A stretch of DNA of 30,420 nt from CAMTWZ01 sp964412365. GTDB lineage: Bacteria; Bacteroidota; Rhodothermia; Balneolales; HLUCCA01. Below the pieces are notes generated by a model. That model searched no databases and was not told where the DNA came from. It worked only from the letters and a program-made list of their open reading frames with translations. This document shows positions 1 through 7,309 of the stretch, piece by piece (position 1 is the stretch's first letter; each line of letters begins with the position of its first letter). The stretch is from positions 1 to 30,420 of the forward strand of contig CAYPOI010000026.1 in the NCBI GenBank assembly GCA_964412365.1, given 5' to 3'. Position numbers and translations under genes: made by a program.

Positions 1-756
1 ATTATTCACGATTTGTGACGACACCACGATCGGATCCACACTGTCCCAAGGATCGGCGCCATGCGCCTGTTTGCCGTGCACAACCAATTTGAAATCATCG
101 GCGCTGGCCATGATGCCGCCCGAACGCCACGTGATGGTGTTGATCGCCGTCTGTGAATTGATATGCAAGCCATACACGCGCTCGATACCCTTCATCACGC
201 CTTCTTTCACCATCAATTCGGCACCACCTTCCTCACCAAGCGGCGGACCCTCTTCGGCCGGCTGGAAAATGAATGTCACCGTTCCGCTGATCTGATCCTT
301 ATGCTTGGTTAATACTTCGGCCGTGGCCATCAAAATGGCAACATGAGTATCGTGTCCGCACGCATGCATCACGCCGACATTCTGGCCATTGTATTCGGTT
401 GTGGCCACAGATTTGAATGGGAGTTCGTTTCGCTCGGTCACCGGTAGGGCATCGATATCCGCGCGAAGCGCGATCGACGGACCCGGTTTTCCGCCTTTCA
501 ACACCGCAACAACACCGGTATGTGCCACACCGGTGGTCACGTCGAGCCCCAACGACGTCAAGTGCTCCGCAATGAGTTTGGCCGTGCGGAATTCCCGGTT
601 GCCCAGCTCGGGATGTTGGTGGACGTCGCGCCGCCACGAAATCAGCTTCGATTCGACGGCTTTGATCGAGGCTTCGATCTCGTTCGAGATGGGAGCTTGA
701 GCGTTAATGGTTTGCGCAATCAGCGCGAAAAACAGGAGTGTGAGGATGTGTTTCAT
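1..756 (-). CDS. Secreted M20D-family amidohydrolase/carboxypeptidase, C-terminus cut off by the window edge
   Basis: The first 252 codons are present and the frame stays open to base 1. The start is the ATG at 756-754, which opens a signal peptide (MKHILTLLFFALIAQTINA, residues 1-19), so the enzyme is probably exported. Family motifs follow in order: WRRDVHQHPELG (41-52), the metal-site region ADIDALP (99-105), HACGHDTH (131-138), FQPAEEG (164-170) and GLHI (196-199). After that comes the start of the lid domain with AHGADP (231-236). This layout is that of metal-dependent amidohydrolases acting on N-acyl amino acids or related amides (HipO/AmhX/IAA-amino-acid hydrolase group). The substrate cannot be read from sequence. 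It is transcribed away from the MBOAT gene, with 26 bases between the two starts. A second M20D enzyme without a signal peptide lies at 9463-10659. Confidence 0.93.
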   Translation of the reverse strand, partial: MKHILTLLFFALIAQTINAQAPISNEIEASIKAVESKLISWRRDVHQHPELGNREFRTAKLIAEHLTSLGLDVTTGVAHTGVVAVLKGGKPGPSIALRADIDALPVTERNELPFKSVATTEYNGQNVGVMHACGHDTHVAILMATAEVLTKHKDQISGTVTFIFQPAEEGPPLGEEGGAELMVKEGVMKGIERVYGLHINSQTAINTITWRSGGIMASADDFKLVVHGKQAHGADPWDSVDPIVVSSQIVNN

Positions 757-782
757 AAGCGCCAATATCCGCATTTTATGGC

Positions 783-2129
783 ATGGTGTTCAACTCCGCG
801 ATCTTCGCCCTATTTCTGCCCATCGTTTTCGTGTTGTATTGGTTCGTTTTTCAGCGCTCCATCCGCCTGCGAAACGCCTTTCTGATCGCCGCGAGTGTTG
901 TGTTTTACGGATGGTGGGATGTGCGATTTTTGGCTCTCATCGCGCTGAGTTCGCTGGTCGATTATGTGGCCGGACGCCTGATGAGCCGCCATCCCAAACT
1001 CGCTCTCGCCATGAGTTTGACCGTGAATCTGGGCGCATTGGCGTTCTTCAAATATGCCGGGTTTTTTGTGTCGTCGTTCGTTGCCGCGTTTTCGTCCATC
1101 GGCATCGATCTGCATGCCGGAACCCTATCCATCATCCTTCCGGTCGGCATCAGTTTTTATACGTTTCAGACGCTTAGTTACAGTATCGATGTCTATCGAG
1201 GCAAGATGCAGCCCACGAAAGATGCCCTCGCCTTTTTTGCGTATGTGTCGTTTTTCCCGCAGCTCGTTGCCGGACCGATCGAGCGCGCCACCACCTTCCT
1301 GCCCCAATTCCTCGCGGTTCGAACATTTCGGTATGATGACGCCGTCAACGGAATGCGTCAAATTCTATGGGGATTGTTCAAGAAAATGGTGGTGGCGGAT
1401 GGGTGCGCGAGCGTAGTAGATCCCATCTTCGCCGATCCCGGCGCCCATAGCGGCAGCACGTTATTCCTCGGAGCCGTGCTGTTCGGCATCCAGATTTATG
1501 GGGATTTTTCGGGGTATTCGGATATCGCGATCGGCGTGGCGCGCTTGTTCGGCTTCAATCTGATGCGGAATTTCGCGAATCCGTACTTCGCGGTCGACAT
1601 CCGCGATTTCTGGCAGCGCTGGCATATTTCGTTATCCACCTGGTTCCGCGATTACGTGTATATCCCGCTCGGCGGAAACCGTGGCTCCGCAACCCGCACC
1701 TCACTGAACGTGCTCATCGTGTTCCTGCTTAGCGGCTTATGGCACGGCGCGAACTGGACATTCGTTATCTGGGGCTTTTATCACGCGGTGTTGTTCTTGC
1801 CTCGATTTCGCTATGGCGCCTTGCCCACGTTTCTGATGGTGGCGTTGGGATGGGTTTTCTTCCGCGCGGCAAGCGTGTCCGACGCCATAAGTTTTTTCCA
1901 GATGATGTCCACCAATCTGATCTCGCTTCCATCCACGATGGTCCTCCTTCCGGTACTTTTATCGCTATTTCTGATGGGGGTGGAATGGATGCGTCGCTCT
2001 CGTGATCATGCCCTCGAACTGAGTGATATCCAAAGTCGCTTTATTCGATGGGGGATTTACTTAGCCATCATCCTCGCCATCGCTCTACTCGCGTCGCCGG
2101 CCCAACCGTTTATCTATTTCCAATTCTGA
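783..2129 (+). CDS. MBOAT-family membrane O-acyltransferase (AlgI/DltB-like)
   Basis: The protein has 448 residues, and many hydrophobic segments indicate a polytopic inner-membrane protein. It opens MVFNSAIFALFLPIVFVLYW, the usual AlgI-type N-terminus, which fixes the start at 783; the ATG at 778 is out of frame. Family hallmarks are FPQLVAGPIER (158-168), the DFWQRWHISLSTWFRDY block (275-291) with a conserved His at 281, and LWHGANW (319-325) with the second, normally catalytic, His at 321. Members pass acyl groups, commonly acetyl, across the membrane to a polysaccharide or other envelope polymer. The next gene overlaps its stop codon (TGATG) and encodes a membrane-anchored SGNH hydrolase-like protein, the usual partner that completes transfer in the periplasm. 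No polymer biosynthesis genes lie in the window, so the acceptor is unknown. Confidence 0.93.
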   Translation: MVFNSAIFALFLPIVFVLYWFVFQRSIRLRNAFLIAASVVFYGWWDVRFLALIALSSLVDYVAGRLMSRHPKLALAMSLTVNLGALAFFKYAGFFVSSFVAAFSSIGIDLHAGTLSIILPVGISFYTFQTLSYSIDVYRGKMQPTKDALAFFAYVSFFPQLVAGPIERATTFLPQFLAVRTFRYDDAVNGMRQILWGLFKKMVVADGCASVVDPIFADPGAHSGSTLFLGAVLFGIQIYGDFSGYSDIAIGVARLFGFNLMRNFANPYFAVDIRDFWQRWHISLSTWFRDYVYIPLGGNRGSATRTSLNVLIVFLLSGLWHGANWTFVIWGFYHAVLFLPRFRYGALPTFLMVALGWVFFRAASVSDAISFFQMMSTNLISLPSTMVLLPVLLSLFLMGVEWMRRSRDHALELSDIQSRFIRWGIYLAIILAIALLASPAQPFIYFQF

Positions 2130-2977
2130 TGCGGAAATTCATTATCCATAGCATTCTTTTCAGCGCGTTGGTCGGCTTAGGATATGCTTCGCATTTGCTA
2201 CTCCGTCAACACATCACGTATGCTCCCGATGCCTCGCGGCTCTATGTGTTTCAGGACGGATGGGTGACGCGCTTGGCCCATCCACCCCGAATAGTCCTCA
2301 TGGGAAGCAGCACAGTCGCCTTCGGACTCGATGCGACGATGTTTTTGGATGCGGTCAATCTCGCGGCTCCCGCCCGGACACCCATCCAAAGTCTGGCCTT
2401 ATATGAGCGATTGGGGGATGTGGTCGCTCATGCGGACACGCTCCTTTATGGACTCGATCCCTGGGTCTTTACTCAGGAGTATCTGAAACGAGATCCGGTT
2501 CTGGGAGATCCACACGGAATCGCCGGATTCCGGATCTATCGCCGCATCCTGCAATGGGAACCGAAATTGGTTGTGGGTCCGATTCCTGAGATGCGAGGGA
2601 CGCAGATCTTGACCGACATCCCGAAAAATTTCGGAGAACCGATAGTCACATGGTTCGGTGAGGACCGGATGTGGGATGAGGCCTCGTTCGAATCGCTGGA
2701 AAAAATCATATCGCTCGCATCCGAAAACGGAACGGCGGTATTTCTATGGATTCCGCCACGGCGCAGCGATTGGCGCAAAGATTATGATGCGTGTTGTTCG
2801 GATATCGAAACCGAGTTCATGGTTCGTATCCGCGCCATTTCAATCGACATCCCCATCATCGATCACTGCGAAATTGTTCCGCAAGAACTGGAAGGGCGGA
2901 TGTTCATGGACGGCGTGCATCTGAGCCGTGAGGGACAGATCTTCGTGACTCAGCGCACCAAGAACGCATTGGAATAG
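2129..2977 (+). CDS. Membrane-anchored SGNH/GDSL-hydrolase-like acyltransferase partner of the MBOAT protein
   Basis: The predicted protein has 282 residues. I chose the ATG at 2129 because it overlaps the MBOAT stop (TGATG) and opens an N-terminal membrane anchor (MRKFIIHSILFSALVGLGYA). An in-frame opening at 2048 would put 27 implausible residues before the anchor. SGNH hallmarks are the nucleophile block LMGSSTVAFG, with Ser61 in the GDS-equivalent position, and the C-terminal DGVHLS with Asp261 and His264 in the DxxH arrangement. The domain would lie outside the cytoplasmic membrane. By analogy with AlgI/AlgJ-type and PatA/PatB-type pairs, this protein would move the acyl group delivered by the MBOAT protein onto its acceptor; that is inference. 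The block II Gly and block III Asn are not obvious. The last 28 bases overlap the convergent lipoprotein gene. Confidence 0.85.
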   Translation: MRKFIIHSILFSALVGLGYASHLLLRQHITYAPDASRLYVFQDGWVTRLAHPPRIVLMGSSTVAFGLDATMFLDAVNLAAPARTPIQSLALYERLGDVVAHADTLLYGLDPWVFTQEYLKRDPVLGDPHGIAGFRIYRRILQWEPKLVVGPIPEMRGTQILTDIPKNFGEPIVTWFGEDRMWDEASFESLEKIISLASENGTAVFLWIPPRRSDWRKDYDACCSDIETEFMVRIRAISIDIPIIDHCEIVPQELEGRMFMDGVHLSREGQIFVTQRTKNALE

Positions 2978-3399
2978 AAGGGAGGATCGGCCGGCGAAAA
3001 ACCGTCTTCATTTTCCACATAAAACAGAATTCGATAGCGGAATTCTCCTGTGGTATCGGCGAGAAAATCCAGCGAGGTTGTGCGTCCTGAACGTAATTGG
3101 ATCAATGGAACACCTACCCCGATGCAGCCATCCGGAGGTGGTGGCTCTACAAATTCGTTGTTCACCACCTGTTCACGCAGGATTCCGGCTTTGTCATTTG
3201 ACAACGCACAATTCGGGTTGATGAAGATGGTGCGAGTGGCTCCGCTGCGGATTCGCAATGTGACGGTATCGCCGACGTTGTACACTTGGGCGGTCGTGAC
3301 CACAAGAAATCCCTTGTCGTCGTCTAAATTCAGGCACGAAGTAGCAAGCAACAACAGAGCAAGTCCGCTCCTATTCAGAATTTGATTAACTTTGGACAT
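2950..3399 (-). CDS. Small hypothetical lipoprotein
   Basis: The protein has 149 residues from the ATG at 3399; a TTG three bases upstream is a less likely start. The N-terminus is a lipoprotein signal: basic residues, then LALLLLATSC with the acylated Cys at 22. The mature part is about 125 residues with alternating hydrophobic stretches such as GDTVTLRIRSGATRTIFI and GEFRYRILFYV. It contains three further Cys, one just after a PPPPDG turn, and looks like a single beta-sandwich domain. I do not recognise a family. It is divergent from the E2 gene (36 bases between starts), and its 3' end overlaps the SGNH gene by 28 bases. The lipobox -3 residue is Ala rather than Leu, slightly off consensus. 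A surface or periplasmic location is inferred. Confidence 0.78.
   Translation of the reverse strand: MSKVNQILNRSGLALLLLATSCLNLDDDKGFLVVTTAQVYNVGDTVTLRIRSGATRTIFINPNCALSNDKAGILREQVVNNEFVEPPPPDGCIGVGVPLIQLRSGRTTSLDFLADTTGEFRYRILFYVENEDGFSPADPPFYSNAFLVR
3387..3394 (+). promoter_or_regulatory. Possible Bacteroidota-type -7 box upstream of the E2 operon
   Basis: TAACTTTG is an exact match to the Bacteroidota -7 consensus TAnnTTTG, placed about 40 bases before the E2 start codon. I see no good TTTG element at the expected -33 spacing, so this is a partial match. It lies inside the first codons of the divergent lipoprotein gene. Confidence 0.3.
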
Positions 3400-3435
3400 C
3401 AATTTGAACTCTTCGTTTAGAACAGGAATATCCGC

Positions 3436-4842
3436 ATGGCACGTGTAGACGTGGTGATGCCCAAAATGGGCGAGTCGATCATGGAAGGTACCGTCATTGA
3501 ATGGACCAAAAAAGTAGGCGACACCGTTGAACTGGATGAGACCTTGCTTGAAATCGCAACCGATAAGGTCGATTCGGAAGTGCCATCTCCCGCCGCTGGC
3601 GTGCTGGTCGAAATCAAAGCCGAACCGAATGAGACCGTGGAAGTGGGTCAGGTGATTGCGATCATTGAAACAGATGCTTCAAGCGCGAAGAGCGAAGCGC
3701 CAAGCGCGAAGCAAGAGGAGCCTAGCGGGAATCAGGAATCGGAAATCAGTGAGCAGAAAGCAGAGAGCAAAGAGCCAGAAGCTCCTGCCCAGTCAACAAA
3801 CGACGAACAACAAACGACGAACAACGACGGCCGTTTTTACTCTCCGTTGGTGTTGTCCATCGCGAAGGAAGAGAAGATTTCGAAATCGGAATTGGATTCG
3901 ATCGAAGGTACCGGCGCGCAAGGCCGTGTGTCTAAGAATGATGTGATGTCCTTTTTGGAAACTCGCAAGTCTCCATCGGCATCTGTTGCGGCACCCACGC
4001 AAGCTCCTGGCTTGTCCCGTCCGGCGCCAGCGCCTTCTCCGGCTCCAGCTCCAGCCGCGTCCGCATCCACATCCGACCGCAATGAAATCAATGCGGGCGA
4101 GATCAAGGTTCTGCGTCCGAGCGGAAACACCGAGATCATCCAAATGGATCGGATGCGCAAGATCATCTCCGAGCATATGGTGAAGTCGAAGCAGACGTCG
4201 GCGCACGTCACCACATTTGCCGAAGCGGATGTCACCAAATTGGTGCAATTCCGCGAATCGCATAAAGACAAATTTGCGAAAGAAAACGGCTACAAACTCA
4301 CGTTCACGCCCTTTTTCATTGAAGCCACCATCCAAGCCCTGCGCGACTTTCCGTTGATCAACAGCTCGGTGGATGGAGACAAAATCATCTTGAAGCGGGA
4401 TATCAATTATGGCATCGCTGTCGCATTGGGCGAATCGGGAAGCGGTGGATTGATCGTACCCGTCATCAAAAACGCCGGCGATCTGAATATCGGTGGCATC
4501 GCACGTGCCGTGAACGACTTGGCTCGCAAAGCGCGGAACAAGCAATTGTCGCCGGATGATTTGGTGGGCGGAACCTTCACCCTCACCAACTATGGCAGTG
4601 TGGGCAATCTGATGGGAACGCCGATCATCAACCAACCGCAGGTGGCCATTTTCGGAACAGGCGCGATCAAGAAGCGTCCGGTTGTGATGGAAACGGAGCT
4701 AGGCGATGTGATCGCGATCCGCCATATGGTGTATTTGTCGATGAGTTACGACCATCGCATCATCGATGGCGCTTTGGGCGGTGCGTTCGTTCAGCGTGTT
4801 GTGGAATTGCTCGAGGGATTCGACCCGAACCGCAGCATCTGA
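3436..4842 (+). CDS. 2-oxoacid dehydrogenase complex E2 subunit (dihydrolipoamide acyltransferase)
   Basis: The 468-residue protein forms the cytoplasmic core of a 2-oxoacid dehydrogenase and moves acyl groups from E1 to CoA. Residues 1-78 are one lipoyl domain with the lipoylated lysine in EIATDKVDSE (Lys44). Residues 134-175 are the E1/E3-binding domain (YSPLVLSIAKEEKIS, then GTGAQGRVSKNDV). An Ala/Pro-rich linker covers roughly 180-213. Residues 225-468 are the catalytic acyltransferase domain ending in SYDHRIIDGALGG, with His440 and Asp444 of the HxxxDG active site. The sequence resembles the Bacteroidota E2 often annotated as branched-chain or acetyl transferase; pyruvate, branched-chain or 2-oxoglutarate specificity cannot be settled here. 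The first linker (residues 82-133) is encoded by a heptanucleotide repeat, described separately. The E3 (14952-16370) and lipoate enzymes are in the window, but no E1 is. It heads a tight cluster with panC, panD and an RNA methyltransferase. Confidence 0.95.
   Translation: MARVDVVMPKMGESIMEGTVIEWTKKVGDTVELDETLLEIATDKVDSEVPSPAAGVLVEIKAEPNETVEVGQVIAIIETDASSAKSEAPSAKQEEPSGNQESEISEQKAESKEPEAPAQSTNDEQQTTNNDGRFYSPLVLSIAKEEKISKSELDSIEGTGAQGRVSKNDVMSFLETRKSPSASVAAPTQAPGLSRPAPAPSPAPAPAASASTSDRNEINAGEIKVLRPSGNTEIIQMDRMRKIISEHMVKSKQTSAHVTTFAEADVTKLVQFRESHKDKFAKENGYKLTFTPFFIEATIQALRDFPLINSSVDGDKIILKRDINYGIAVALGESGSGGLIVPVIKNAGDLNIGGIARAVNDLARKARNKQLSPDDLVGGTFTLTNYGSVGNLMGTPIINQPQVAIFGTGAIKKRPVVMETELGDVIAIRHMVYLSMSYDHRIIDGALGGAFVQRVVELLEGFDPNRSI
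3680..3833 (+). repeat. Degenerate heptanucleotide tandem repeat inside the E2 gene, coding for linker 1
   Basis: Cut into consecutive 7-base units from 3680, the sequence keeps one pattern for about 15 units to 3784. Examples are CAAGCGC, GAAGAGC, GAAGCGC, CAAGCGC, GAAGCAA, then GAATCAG, GAATCGG, AAATCAG, then AAAGCAG, AGAGCAA. The loose consensus is NAAGCRS. After two poorly matching units, a further block follows (AACGACG, AACAACA, AACGACG, AACAACG), also with 7/14-base spacing. Seven is not a multiple of three, so the repeat is read through all three frames. It encodes a Ser/Glu/Gln/Asn-rich stretch (residues 82-133) without breaking the frame. It fills exactly the gap between the lipoyl domain and the E3-binding domain. 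Confidence 0.8.
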
Positions 4843-4849
4843 GCCCTGT

Positions 4850-5701
4850 ATGATTCTTGCGCGCAGCATCGATGAGGTCCGCGCGGCCTTATCGGCCGCG
4901 CGTCAAGGTGGCCGGCGCATCGCGCTGGTGCCCACCATGGGAGCGCTCCACGCCGGCCATCTGGACCTGCTTCGGCGCGCCCGCGCCGAAGCAGCCGTGG
5001 TGGTCCTTACGATTTTCGTGAACCCCACCCAGTTCGGCCCCAACGAGGATCTCTCCCGCTACCCGCGTCCTTTGGAACGGGATCTCGAGTTGGCAAAAGA
5101 GAACGGAGTATCGATCGTCTTCCTTCCATCCGATACCACCATGTATCCGTCCGAGCCGAATCTGTCGATTTCCATCCAGAATCTCGCCGATCACTTGTGC
5201 GGGCGCTCGCGTCCCGGCCACTTCAACGGCGTTCTGCAGGTTGTGAACAAGTTGTTCAACATCATCCAGCCTGATGTGGCTTTGTTCGGACAAAAAGACA
5301 TCCAGCAATTCCGTCTCATCGAAACGATGGTCGAGGAATTCAACCATCCCATCGAACTCATCCGTGCCGAAACCATCCGCGAACCCGATGGACTCGCCCT
5401 CTCGAGCCGAAACGCCTATCTATCCCCTGAAGACCGCGCCATCGCACCGGCTATTTTCAAGCAATTGCGACACCTTTCGGAGCAACTCGCATCCGACCCA
5501 AGTCGTCCAGTCGGTCCATTATGCGATGGTGGCATTCAGGCGCTAACGGACATTGGTTTTAAAAATGATTATCTTTCGGTTGTTGATTATGTGTCACTTA
5601 CGCCGGTTCAGCAACTCGAGCAGGGTCGAACCTATGTGATTGCCGCCGCCCAGGTTCTCGGAACGACACGTCTGATCGATAATGTTATCCTACAGCCATG
5701 A
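4850..5701 (+). CDS. panC: Pantothenate synthetase (pantoate-beta-alanine ligase)
   Basis: The 283-residue enzyme joins pantoate and beta-alanine with ATP to make pantothenate, the vitamin B5 precursor of CoA. Family signatures are the HIGH-type nucleotide motif PTMGALHAGH (28-37, His34 and His37), FVNPTQFGPNEDLSRYPR (56-73), SRPGHFNGV, LFGQKD (145-150) and the KMSKS-like GLALSSRN (181-188). The start at 4850 gives the canonical length and opens MILARSIDEVRAAL. The frame stays open upstream inside the E2 gene, but that would add nonsense residues. The stop overlaps the panD start (ATGA), and the gene begins 7 bases after the E2 stop, so co-transcription with E2 is likely. It works directly with PanD, whose product is beta-alanine. 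Confidence 0.97.
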   Translation: MILARSIDEVRAALSAARQGGRRIALVPTMGALHAGHLDLLRRARAEAAVVVLTIFVNPTQFGPNEDLSRYPRPLERDLELAKENGVSIVFLPSDTTMYPSEPNLSISIQNLADHLCGRSRPGHFNGVLQVVNKLFNIIQPDVALFGQKDIQQFRLIETMVEEFNHPIELIRAETIREPDGLALSSRNAYLSPEDRAIAPAIFKQLRHLSEQLASDPSRPVGPLCDGGIQALTDIGFKNDYLSVVDYVSLTPVQQLEQGRTYVIAAAQVLGTTRLIDNVILQP

Positions 5702-6099
5702 CTCTCGAATTATTCAAATCCAAGCTTCACATGCTCACCGTCACAGAGGCCAACCTCTATTACGAAGGGAGCATTACGATCGATGAAGAGCTGTTGGAAA
5801 CGGCTAAATTGCTTCCGTATGAGAAAGTGCAAGTGGTTAACGTGAACAACGGAAGCCGTTTGGAAACCTATACCATCCCAGGTCCGCGTGGAAGCCGTGT
5901 GGTTTGCCTGAATGGTCCTGCCGCGCGTTTGCATGCTGTTGGCGACCGAGTGATTGTGATTTCCTATGGCCATTACACTCCTGAAGAAGCGAAAACGCAT
6001 GAACCGCATATCGTGATCATGGACAAAGACAATGAGCCCGTCCGGATTGTGAGCGAATCGGTTTACCGGCAAACGTACGCCACGGAAGTCGGACTCTAA
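5698..6099 (+). CDS. panD: Aspartate 1-decarboxylase (pyruvoyl enzyme)
   Basis: The 133-residue proenzyme cleaves itself between Gly24 and Ser25 in the motif NLYYEGSITID, turning Ser25 into the pyruvoyl group that decarboxylates aspartate to beta-alanine. Other family features are the N-terminal FKSKLHMLTVTEA with Lys9 and His11, the Tyr of LETYTIPGPRGS, and LNGPAARLHAVGDRVIVISY. It overlaps panC by four bases (ATGA) and is followed at once by the methyltransferase start (TAA then ATG, no gap). Beta-alanine made here feeds PanC. The length is slightly above the usual 115-130 residues because of a C-terminal tail after the conserved domain. Confidence 0.96.
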   Translation: MTLELFKSKLHMLTVTEANLYYEGSITIDEELLETAKLLPYEKVQVVNVNNGSRLETYTIPGPRGSRVVCLNGPAARLHAVGDRVIVISYGHYTPEEAKTHEPHIVIMDKDNEPVRIVSESVYRQTYATEVGL

Positions 6100-7239
6100 A
6101 TGACCTACTTTGCAAAAACCCTTCCCGGAATGGAAGAGGTTCTTCGTGCGGAGCTGATCGGCTTAGGGGCCACATCCGCCAAAGCGGTACTTCGAGGCGT
6201 CGAGTTCGATGGCGATGAAGAAGTTCTCTATAAAAGCCTGATTCATTCGCGCTTGTCCGTGCGCATCCTGATGCCGATGACATCCGGCCATGTCGAATCG
6301 GAACAAGATATTTACGACCTGACGAAGACCGTGGCTTGGTACGATCACATCCGTCGTACGAATACCATCGCCATCGATACCGTAACCACGCACCGGACCA
6401 TCAATCATAGTGTGTTCCTCTCGCAAAAGACGAAAGATGCGGTGGCGGATGTGTTCCGCGAGCGATTTGGTGAGCGTCCTTCGGTGGATGTGAAAAATCC
6501 GGATGTGCTCATCCACTTGCACCTGAACCAGGAAGGACAAGCCTCTCTGTATCTCGACCCATGCGGACGCTCCCTGAACCAGCGCGGGTATCGCAAAAAC
6601 GGCTGGAAAGCACCTCTGAACGAAGTTCTTGCCGCAGGGATCATCACCCTCAGCGGATGGGACCCGGAGACGCCATTCGTCGATCCTATGTGTGGATCGG
6701 GAACCTTGCTGATCGAAGCGGCGCTCATCGCCAAGAAAAAAGCTCCGGGCCTGGTGAATCCCCATTTCGGTGTCATGAAATGGCCCTTGTTCCGGAAATC
6801 CTTATGGCAGGGATTGATGATGGAAGCCAAAGTGCAAATTCGGCGTGATGTGGACTGGATCTACGGAAGTGATATCGAGCAAGGAGCCATCGATGCCACG
6901 ATGAGCAACATGAGCGCGGCAAGCCTGATGAAGAATATCCGGGTAGGAGTGGTGCCGGTGAGCAAATGTCGGATTCCAACGGGTCCGGGCGCGATTGTCA
7001 CGAACCCTCCGTATGGCGAACGCATCGGTGAATCAGACACCTTCCAAAACGTCTATGCCGACTTGAAAACCATGCTCCTCGAGCGGGCGCAGGGTTACAA
7101 AGCCACCTTCATCACCAGTGATGTTCAATTTCGTCATATCATGGGATTGACCGAAGAAAAAGTGACCAAAATGCGAAACGGTCCGTTGGATGTGGAATTG
7201 GTGACGTACTCGATTTACGCGACCAAAAAAAAGTTCTGA
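6100..7239 (+). CDS. THUMP-domain class I SAM-dependent RNA methyltransferase (RlmL-type, N2-guanine)
   Basis: The protein has 379 residues. The N-terminal part (about 1-160) has the ferredoxin-like plus THUMP RNA-binding arrangement, starting FAKTLPGMEEVLRAEL. The C-terminal part is a Rossmann methyltransferase with PFVDPMCGSGTLLIEAA (192-208, containing the SAM-binding DPMCGSGT) and the catalytic TNPPYGERIG (301-310). This matches the N-terminal half of E. coli RlmL (23S rRNA m2G2445) and related TrmN/Trm14-type enzymes. The second RlmK methyltransferase domain of the E. coli fusion is absent. Older annotations call such proteins putative N6-adenine DNA methylases, which is misleading. It is last in the E2-panC-panD cluster and starts directly after the panD stop. 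Its final codons lie in a perfect inverted repeat. Confidence 0.9.
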   Translation: MTYFAKTLPGMEEVLRAELIGLGATSAKAVLRGVEFDGDEEVLYKSLIHSRLSVRILMPMTSGHVESEQDIYDLTKTVAWYDHIRRTNTIAIDTVTTHRTINHSVFLSQKTKDAVADVFRERFGERPSVDVKNPDVLIHLHLNQEGQASLYLDPCGRSLNQRGYRKNGWKAPLNEVLAAGIITLSGWDPETPFVDPMCGSGTLLIEAALIAKKKAPGLVNPHFGVMKWPLFRKSLWQGLMMEAKVQIRRDVDWIYGSDIEQGAIDATMSNMSAASLMKNIRVGVVPVSKCRIPTGPGAIVTNPPYGERIGESDTFQNVYADLKTMLLERAQGYKATFITSDVQFRHIMGLTEEKVTKMRNGPLDVELVTYSIYATKKKF

Positions 7240-7251
7240 CTTTTTTTTGGT
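7222..7251. terminator. Perfect 12-bp inverted repeat at the end of the methyltransferase gene, possible terminator
   Basis: The arms ACCAAAAAAAAG (7222-7233) and CTTTTTTTTGGT (7240-7251) pair perfectly around a 6-base loop that contains the TGA stop codon (7237-7239). It sits between two genes of the same strand. With A8 on one arm and T8 on the other it could end transcription in either direction. It lacks the GC-rich stem plus trailing T run of a textbook intrinsic terminator, so the role is inferred. Confidence 0.45.
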
Positions 7252-7282
7252 GTGTCTGGAAGCGCTTTTCTGATTTTATTTG

Positions 7283-7290
7283 TATACTTG
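7283..7290 (+). promoter_or_regulatory. Weak -10/-7-like element before leucine dehydrogenase
   Basis: TATACTTG differs from TAnnTTTG by one base, and its first six bases differ from TATAAT by one. It lies 19 bases before the ATG at 7310, downstream of the inverted repeat that may end the previous unit. No clear upstream element is visible. Confidence 0.28.
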
Positions 7291-7309
7291 CTACTCATAA
7301 AAACTCTAC

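Noticed and set aside
2048..2128. Earlier start for the SGNH protein inside the MBOAT gene
   Set aside because: The 27 extra residues carry no family similarity and would precede the membrane anchor; the TGATG overlap at 2129 is the natural coupled start.
3680..3833. CRISPR array or insertion sequence as explanation of the E2 linker repeats
   Set aside because: The units are seven bases with no spacers, remain in an open reading frame, and show no transposase or terminal inverted repeats.
3793..4635. A 280-codon open frame on the minus strand opposite the E2 gene
   Set aside because: Its sequence is rich in Arg/His/Gly without motifs, and it lies fully inside the E2 catalytic region.
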